DNA of 64,000 nt from assembly GCA_965229565.1 (NCBI GenBank), contig OZ245888.1, positions 558,001-622,000 of the forward strand, read 5' to 3'. The number at the start of each line of letters is the position of its first letter. Positions within the stretch are counted from its first letter, which is position 1. Position numbers and translations under genes: made by a program. Positions 59,245-64,000 of this stretch are shown in pieces. Under the pieces are notes generated by a model. That model made no database searches. It was not told the origin of the DNA and was given only the letters and a program-made list of their open reading frames with translations. The stretch comes from JANQNX01 sp040217095. Its GTDB lineage: Bacteria; Pseudomonadota; Gammaproteobacteria; Eutrophobiales; Eutrophobiaceae.

Positions 59245-60459
59245 ATGTATCAATTAAAGAACAAACGAGTACTGCTTGGCATTACCGGCGGCATCGCCGC
59301 CTACAAGGCCGCGCTATTGGTTCGCCAGCTAAAACAGTTCGGCACCGATGTGCGCGTCGTGATGACGCACAATGCCTGCGAATTCATCACGCCACTGACT
59401 TTGCAGGCCCTGTCAGCACGACCCGTGCATACCGAGCTACTCGACCTTGAGACCGAATCGGCCATGGGTCACATCGATCTCGCCCGCTGGGCCGACGTGG
59501 TGGTGGTGGCCCCGGCCAGTGCCAATTTTATTGCGCGTTATGCCAATGGTTTTGCCGAGGACTTACTGAGTACGCTGTGTATTGCGACGACCGCACCGGT
59601 CATGGTTGCACCGGCAATGAATCAACAGATGTGGTTGAACGCGGCAACCCGTGAAAACGTAGAAAAGCTGGTACAGAGAGGCATTGTTGTCCTCGGACCT
59701 GGTGAAGGCGACCAGGCCTGTGGTGAAACCGGTCCAGGTCGTATGTTGGAGCCCGAGGAAATTGTTTCAGCCGTTGCGGCATCATTTGCGACCGGCCTGT
59801 TAACCGGTTCGCGCTTACTGATCACGGCCGGTCCTACCCGTGAGGCCATCGACCCGGTACGTTATATCAGTAACCGCAGTTCCGGTCATATGGGCCTGGC
59901 TATTGCCAACGCCGCGATAGAGGCCGGTGCCGACGTGTCTATCGTGTGCGGCCCGGTATCGAGGGATAAGCCGGAGCGGGCAACGCTTGTTGAAGTACAG
60001 TCGGCCCAGGATATGTACCAGGCAGTCATGCAACAAATTACGACGACGGATATCTTTATTGCTGCCGCTGCTGTTGCTGATTACAGCCTGGCATCGATTG
60101 CCGATCAGAAGATCAAGAAAACAGACGCTGACCTGCAACTCAGGTTAAAGAAAAACCCTGACATTCTGGCAGAGGTAGCCGCGTTGGAGAAACCGCCGTT
60201 TACCGTTGGCTTTGCCGCCGAGACAGAAAACCTGGAGCAGAACGCACAGGGCAAACTTGAACAAAAGAAGCTGGATATGATTGCAGCCAACCTGGTGGGT
60301 GAATCACTGGGCTTCGACAGGGACGAGAATGCGTTAACATTATTCTGGCCTTCGGGTATGAAACAACTGGAATTAACCCATAAAGATAAACTGGCAAGGC
60401 ACCTGATTGCCGAGATTGCTGAACGTTATAATGAAAAAAATTCAAATCAAACTCATTGA
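59245..60459 (+). CDS. coaBC: Bifunctional phosphopantothenoylcysteine decarboxylase / phosphopantothenate--cysteine ligase
   Basis: Two consecutive CoA synthesis enzymes in one chain of 404 residues. The N-terminal CoaC flavoprotein domain has GITGGIAAYKAALLVRQLK, ARWADVVVVAPASANFIARYANG and the MVAPAMNQQMW segment with the PxMNxxMW motif; the catalytic Cys is in the flexible GDQACGETGPGRM. The CoaB domain starts near LLITAGPTREAIDPVRYISNRSSGHMG and ends with KKLDMIAANLV. It overlaps dut. Confidence 0.97.
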   Translation: MYQLKNKRVLLGITGGIAAYKAALLVRQLKQFGTDVRVVMTHNACEFITPLTLQALSARPVHTELLDLETESAMGHIDLARWADVVVVAPASANFIARYANGFAEDLLSTLCIATTAPVMVAPAMNQQMWLNAATRENVEKLVQRGIVVLGPGEGDQACGETGPGRMLEPEEIVSAVAASFATGLLTGSRLLITAGPTREAIDPVRYISNRSSGHMGLAIANAAIEAGADVSIVCGPVSRDKPERATLVEVQSAQDMYQAVMQQITTTDIFIAAAAVADYSLASIADQKIKKTDADLQLRLKKNPDILAEVAALEKPPFTVGFAAETENLEQNAQGKLEQKKLDMIAANLVGESLGFDRDENALTLFWPSGMKQLELTHKDKLARHLIAEIAERYNEKNSNQTH

Positions 60460-60913
60460 TAAACGCCTTGGGGATACATTCCCTTTGCCGAGCTATGCTA
60501 CAGATGGTTCTGCAGGTCTTGATATCTGTGCCTGCCTGGACGAGCCGTTGCTGCTGACACCGGGAAGCACGCAACTTATACCCGCGGGCTTTGCTATACA
60601 TCTTGAAGATCCCGGTTACGCGGCGGTGTTATTGCCACGTTCGGGACTGGGACATAAACACGGTATCGTGCTGGGTAACCTGACAGGCCTGATCGATTCT
60701 GATTACCAGGGCCAGATCTTTGTTTCCTGCTGGAACCGTGGCCAGGAAGATTTCACCATTAACCCCGGCGATCGCATTGCACAGATGGTCATTGTGCCGG
60801 TGGTGCAGGCAGCGTTTGAATTTGTAAACGAATTTGTTGAATCAGATCGGGGCGCGGGTGGTTTTGGCCATACCGGTGTATCCGGTAACAAGCAGGAGAT
60901 TATTAATGGTTGA
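60431..60913 (+). CDS. dut: dUTP diphosphatase
   Basis: Trimeric dUTPase of 160 residues that keeps uracil out of DNA and supplies dUMP for thymidylate synthesis. The five motifs are present: SAGLDICA, PRSGLGHKHGI, GLIDSDYQGQ, NPGDRIAQMVIVPV and the C-terminal GAGGFGHTGV. A short extra tail (SGNKQEIING) follows motif V. It overlaps coaBC by 29 bases and algC by eight. Relevant to the AT-rich cassette, whose products may also act on dUTP or uracil in DNA. Confidence 0.97.
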   Translation: MKKIQIKLIDKRLGDTFPLPSYATDGSAGLDICACLDEPLLLTPGSTQLIPAGFAIHLEDPGYAAVLLPRSGLGHKHGIVLGNLTGLIDSDYQGQIFVSCWNRGQEDFTINPGDRIAQMVIVPVVQAAFEFVNEFVESDRGAGGFGHTGVSGNKQEIING

Positions 60914-63503
60914 TGGACCCGTAGCCAAGCGTCGCATCAAACGCAGAACCCTTCGCAATGCGATCGTTGGCGGTACGATATTTATCGTCGTGTCCGTCGC
61001 CGGCGGCATGGGCTGGAAGGTGTACAGTAATATGAGTGCCAGTGCTGCAGAGGCCGCAGCGGAAGAAAGAGAAAACCGAACGCGTGAGTTGGCCAGGATT
61101 GTGTCTGCCAATTTCAGGGAACTGACCAGGCCTTTGAAACAGGCGGCCAAGGCCGAGGACACGGTTGCGTTGTTTCAGCAGGCCGATAAGTCGGCGCTGG
61201 AGGAAGCCGCCGCACAACAGTCTACAGTCATCCCGTATATCCTGAAGCTGCGCTACCTGATACCAGGAGATTACCCGCTTGATACTGACAGCATTCCTCC
61301 TTTTAGCTATGCCTCGCTTGACCTGTTGCGCAGTGCTGAAAAAACCAGCCAGGTTAATGCTGAAGTATTACTGCTGGGAACGGAAAAGGAACATATTGTT
61401 TATATCGAGCGCGTGGTAAACAAATCACTGGAACTGGTTGGCTTGATACACGCCAGCTTGTCTGTCGATCTTCTGCAGGAGCTTATCGCTGGAGTAACTG
61501 TTACCGATGCCTATGCCGAGGTAATCCAGCAGGCCAGCGGCAAGACATCGAAATTGCTGGGCATCGGTAACAAGGGTTACAAAAGTGGTGAACCGACCAC
61601 GGTTGGTATCAATGATACCGACTGGGTAATTAATTACTGGACTGAGTCTTCGCCTGGCGCTGCGGATGATACAGCAGAAGCGGGCCTGCCGTTGATCCCG
61701 GTTGCTGCCGTACTGGTGTTTGTATTGCTGGCGCTTTTTATTTTCATGAAAAAGAAACAGGGTGCAGATAGCACGGGTTCCAGGCCGAAAAAGAGCAAGG
61801 CCGAAAAAAAGACGAAACAGGATGATTCCATCCAGTATGAAGGTGCGGTACGTGCTATTGCCGAGGGTGCACATGAAGGTGTATCCGATGTCATTCCGCA
61901 TTTGCCCAAGATGGAAAAGTCGGCCAAAGTTGCAAAACCGCTTTCACAGGGCATGGAAGGTGATGACATCACTACCATGCCCAAAGCGGCGCAGAAAAAA
62001 CCGGCAGTAAAGCAACAAGTGGCAAAGAAAAAACCAGCGCCTGCAGAAGTAAAACAGGCACCCGAGCCGCCAGTACAGAAGCCAGCGATCAAACCCGCTG
62101 CTGCTCCGGCAGGCAAAGATGATCAAATCGATCCGGTGATTTTTCGTACCTATGATATCCGCGGTATCGTAGGTGAAACGTTAACCTCGGAAGCAGTGAG
62201 TGCCATTGCAAAGGCTTTGGGTAGCATGGCCATTGAACGCGGACAAAAGACACTTACCGTCGGACGCGATGGCAGGGAATCCGGACCGGATCTAAGCAAT
62301 GCATTGATAGAGGGACTGCTCAGTACCGGAATCAATGTGATTGATGTTGGCATGGTGCCGACCCCGGTATTGTATTTCTCAACCTATCATCTCGATACCA
62401 GCAGTGGTGTCATGCTCACCGGTAGTCATAACCCGGCCGAGTACAACGGTCTGAAGATAATGCTCGGCGGCAACACGCTGAGTGGTGATGACATCCAGGA
62501 GATCAGGAAGAGAACAGAACAGGGCGAGTTTGCTACTGGCAAGGGCGAGTTGACGCAACAGGATGTGAATGCCGCCTACATACAACGTATTACCGAGGAC
62601 ATACCAGTAGCGTTGAGTAATTCATTAAAGGTTGTCGTTGATTGTGGCAACGGTGTTGCCGGTGTGCTGGCACCGCAGTTGATCAAGGCGCTCAACCATG
62701 ACGTGATAGAAATGTATTGTGAGATTGATGGCAGTTTTCCTAACCATCATCCGGACCCAAGCCAGCCTGAAAACCTGCAGGAACTGATTGAGCGAGTAAA
62801 AACCGAGAATGCCGACGTCGGCTTTGCTTTTGATGGCGATGGTGATCGTCTTGGTATCGTCGATAAGGAAGGCAATATCATCTGGCCTGACAGGCAAATG
62901 ATGTTACTTGCACAGGATGTGCTCAGCCGTAATCCGGGTGCACACATCATTTATGATGTTAAGTGCAGCCGCTACCTGAAGACCGTGATCGAGGAGAGTG
63001 GTGGCCAACCATTGATGTGGAAGACGGGTCACTCGTTGATCAAGGGTAAAATGAAGGAAGTCGAGGCGCCATTGGCCGGTGAAATGAGTGGACATATCTT
63101 TTTCAAGGAGCGCTGGTACGGCTTTGATGACGCGCTGTATACAGCCGCGCGTTTTCTTGAGATCTTCATGAATTCCGGTAAGAGCCCAACCGACTGTTTC
63201 AGGAATTTGCCCGACGGTGTATCAACACCGGAATTAAGATTACCCATGCCCGAGTCAGAACATGCCGGGTTCATGTTGGCACTGATTGAGAACATGCAGC
63301 AAAATGCGGGCGGTGAAGTGAGCGATATAGACGGTGTTCGTATTGAATACGAAGACGGTTGGGGCCTGGCAAGGCCATCTAACACGTCTCCTAATATCGT
63401 GTTGCGTTTTGAAGGCCAGGATCAAGCTGCACTGGAACGTATCCAGGGTGTATTCAGGGATGCGGTCACGTCAGTCAAGGCCGATGCGCAGTTGCCGTTT
63501 TAA
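60906..63503 (+). CDS. algC: Phosphomannomutase/phosphoglucomutase with membrane N-terminal region
   Basis: An 865-residue protein. Residues about 17-38 and 259-282 are membrane helices around a 220-residue periplasmic sensor-like region, then a Lys/Ala/Pro-rich linker, then the catalytic phosphohexomutase from about residue 406 (DPVIFRTYDIRG). The phosphoserine is S507 in TGSHNP, the metal loop is DGDGDR from D643, and GEMSGH contacts the sugar. It interconverts mannose or glucose 6- and 1-phosphates for surface polysaccharides. The order coaBC-dut-algC-argB and this long form match Pseudomonas and relatives. Confidence 0.92.
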   Translation: MVDGPVAKRRIKRRTLRNAIVGGTIFIVVSVAGGMGWKVYSNMSASAAEAAAEERENRTRELARIVSANFRELTRPLKQAAKAEDTVALFQQADKSALEEAAAQQSTVIPYILKLRYLIPGDYPLDTDSIPPFSYASLDLLRSAEKTSQVNAEVLLLGTEKEHIVYIERVVNKSLELVGLIHASLSVDLLQELIAGVTVTDAYAEVIQQASGKTSKLLGIGNKGYKSGEPTTVGINDTDWVINYWTESSPGAADDTAEAGLPLIPVAAVLVFVLLALFIFMKKKQGADSTGSRPKKSKAEKKTKQDDSIQYEGAVRAIAEGAHEGVSDVIPHLPKMEKSAKVAKPLSQGMEGDDITTMPKAAQKKPAVKQQVAKKKPAPAEVKQAPEPPVQKPAIKPAAAPAGKDDQIDPVIFRTYDIRGIVGETLTSEAVSAIAKALGSMAIERGQKTLTVGRDGRESGPDLSNALIEGLLSTGINVIDVGMVPTPVLYFSTYHLDTSSGVMLTGSHNPAEYNGLKIMLGGNTLSGDDIQEIRKRTEQGEFATGKGELTQQDVNAAYIQRITEDIPVALSNSLKVVVDCGNGVAGVLAPQLIKALNHDVIEMYCEIDGSFPNHHPDPSQPENLQELIERVKTENADVGFAFDGDGDRLGIVDKEGNIIWPDRQMMLLAQDVLSRNPGAHIIYDVKCSRYLKTVIEESGGQPLMWKTGHSLIKGKMKEVEAPLAGEMSGHIFFKERWYGFDDALYTAARFLEIFMNSGKSPTDCFRNLPDGVSTPELRLPMPESEHAGFMLALIENMQQNAGGEVSDIDGVRIEYEDGWGLARPSNTSPNIVLRFEGQDQAALERIQGVFRDAVTSVKADAQLPF

Positions 63504-63524
63504 TTGTTAATAAATAAAAAAAGA

Positions 63525-64000
63525 ATGACTGATAACAAGCACAATTCATCTTACATTGCCGAGGTCTTGATCGAGGCACTGCCTTATATCAAGCGTTTCC
63601 AGGGCAAGACCATAGTGATCAAGTATGGTGGCAATGCCATGGAAGACGAGGATTTGAAATCCAGCTTTGCCAGGGACGTCGTGTTGATGAAACTGGTCGG
63701 GATGAACCCGGTACTCGTGCACGGCGGTGGCCCACAGATCAAGGAATTACTGGATAAACTTGGCAAGAAAACCGAGTTCGTCGAGGGCATGCGTGTCACC
63801 GATAACGAGACCATGGACGTGGTTGAGATGGTACTGGGTGGCCTGGTGAATAAAGAGATCGTTAACCTGCTTAATCGCCATGGCGGTAATGCCGTTGGCC
63901 TCAGCGGCAAGGACGGTGAACTGATCCGTGCCCGTAAACTTGTAGTTAAACGTAACAGCCCGGATATGGACGCGGATGAAATCATCGACATTGGTCATGT
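63525..64000 (+). CDS. argB: Acetylglutamate kinase (3' truncated by window)
   Basis: First 158 codons of the second enzyme of arginine synthesis, running off the window. TIVIKYGGNAMEDE is the phosphate-binding loop with the catalytic Lys, LVHGGGPQI the second Gly-rich loop and FVEGMRVTDNETM the acetylglutamate-binding part with its Arg. EMVLGGLVNKEIV and GLSGKDG follow as expected. The start ATG at 63525 lies 21 bases after algC, preceded by an A-rich stretch with only AAGAA as a ribosome site. Confidence 0.95.
   Translation, partial: MTDNKHNSSYIAEVLIEALPYIKRFQGKTIVIKYGGNAMEDEDLKSSFARDVVLMKLVGMNPVLVHGGGPQIKELLDKLGKKTEFVEGMRVTDNETMDVVEMVLGGLVNKEIVNLLNRHGGNAVGLSGKDGELIRARKLVVKRNSPDMDADEIIDIGH

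Overview
The window is a stretch of gammaproteobacterial chromosome, mostly housekeeping genes. The base composition is moderate except for one AT-rich island. Gene order supports the assignment: ftsY-ftsE-ftsX-rpoH, rpmB-rpmG beside radC facing coaBC-dut-algC-argB, rsmD-coaD, and a complete aa3-type cytochrome c oxidase locus. I cannot name a species. The cell is predicted to be Gram-negative and aerobic, with signs of regulation by low oxygen (two FNR/Anr-type palindromes).

Layout. 1-2038: end of gyrB facing a ComF-type gene. 2107-6518: tight biotin operon bioB-F-H-C-D behind a BirA-type operator. 6672-15246: DUF2244 protein, coxB, coxA, a 46-residue small protein, ctaG, coxC with a terminator, a DUF2909 protein on the other strand, SURF1, a Sco-like protein, ctaA and ctaB, which together build the oxidase and its heme A. 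15438-16551: exported MsrB and MsrA. 16660-18353: ABC exporter pair. 18350-26423: mixed small operons (Ogt, CHAD protein, Tat-exported FecR-like protein, ATP-grasp enzyme, glutathione transferase, lipoproteins, dienelactone hydrolase, SMR pump, EEP-family phosphatase/nuclease with a CDP-alcohol phosphatidyltransferase). 26471-33527: DUF2254, DinB, DksA-type zinc finger, alcohol dehydrogenase, UspA tandem protein with a CPA2 antiporter, DUF924.

33550-39034 is an accessory region: two lipoproteins, a transposon-end-like sequence, an orphan Hcp, a methyltransferase, then the AT-rich three-gene cassette at 36402-39034. Transcribed in order, the cassette encodes a MazG-like nucleotide pyrophosphohydrolase, a thymidylate-synthase-fold protein and a family-4-like uracil-DNA glycosylase fused to a Panacea/SocA-like C-terminal domain. 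All three point to pyrimidine deoxynucleotides or uracil/modified bases in DNA. I rate this the best candidate for an undescribed system, possibly phage defence or base modification. It starts directly after the rpoH terminator, and rpoH itself has a perfect CIRCE (HrcA) operator.

39113-42712: rpoH and ftsX-ftsE-ftsY. 42841-49743: paired M16 peptidases, rsmD, coaD, gamma-glutamyltransferase, glycosyltransferase. 49740-54495: mutM at the end of a Gld-type ABC operon. 54546-57709: HyuA-like protein and a fatty acid desaturase. 57718-57877: MITE-like palindromic repeat. 57918-64000: rpmG, rpmB, radC, then coaBC-dut-algC-argB, the last cut by the window end. I saw no tRNA, rRNA, CRISPR array or intact insertion sequence.
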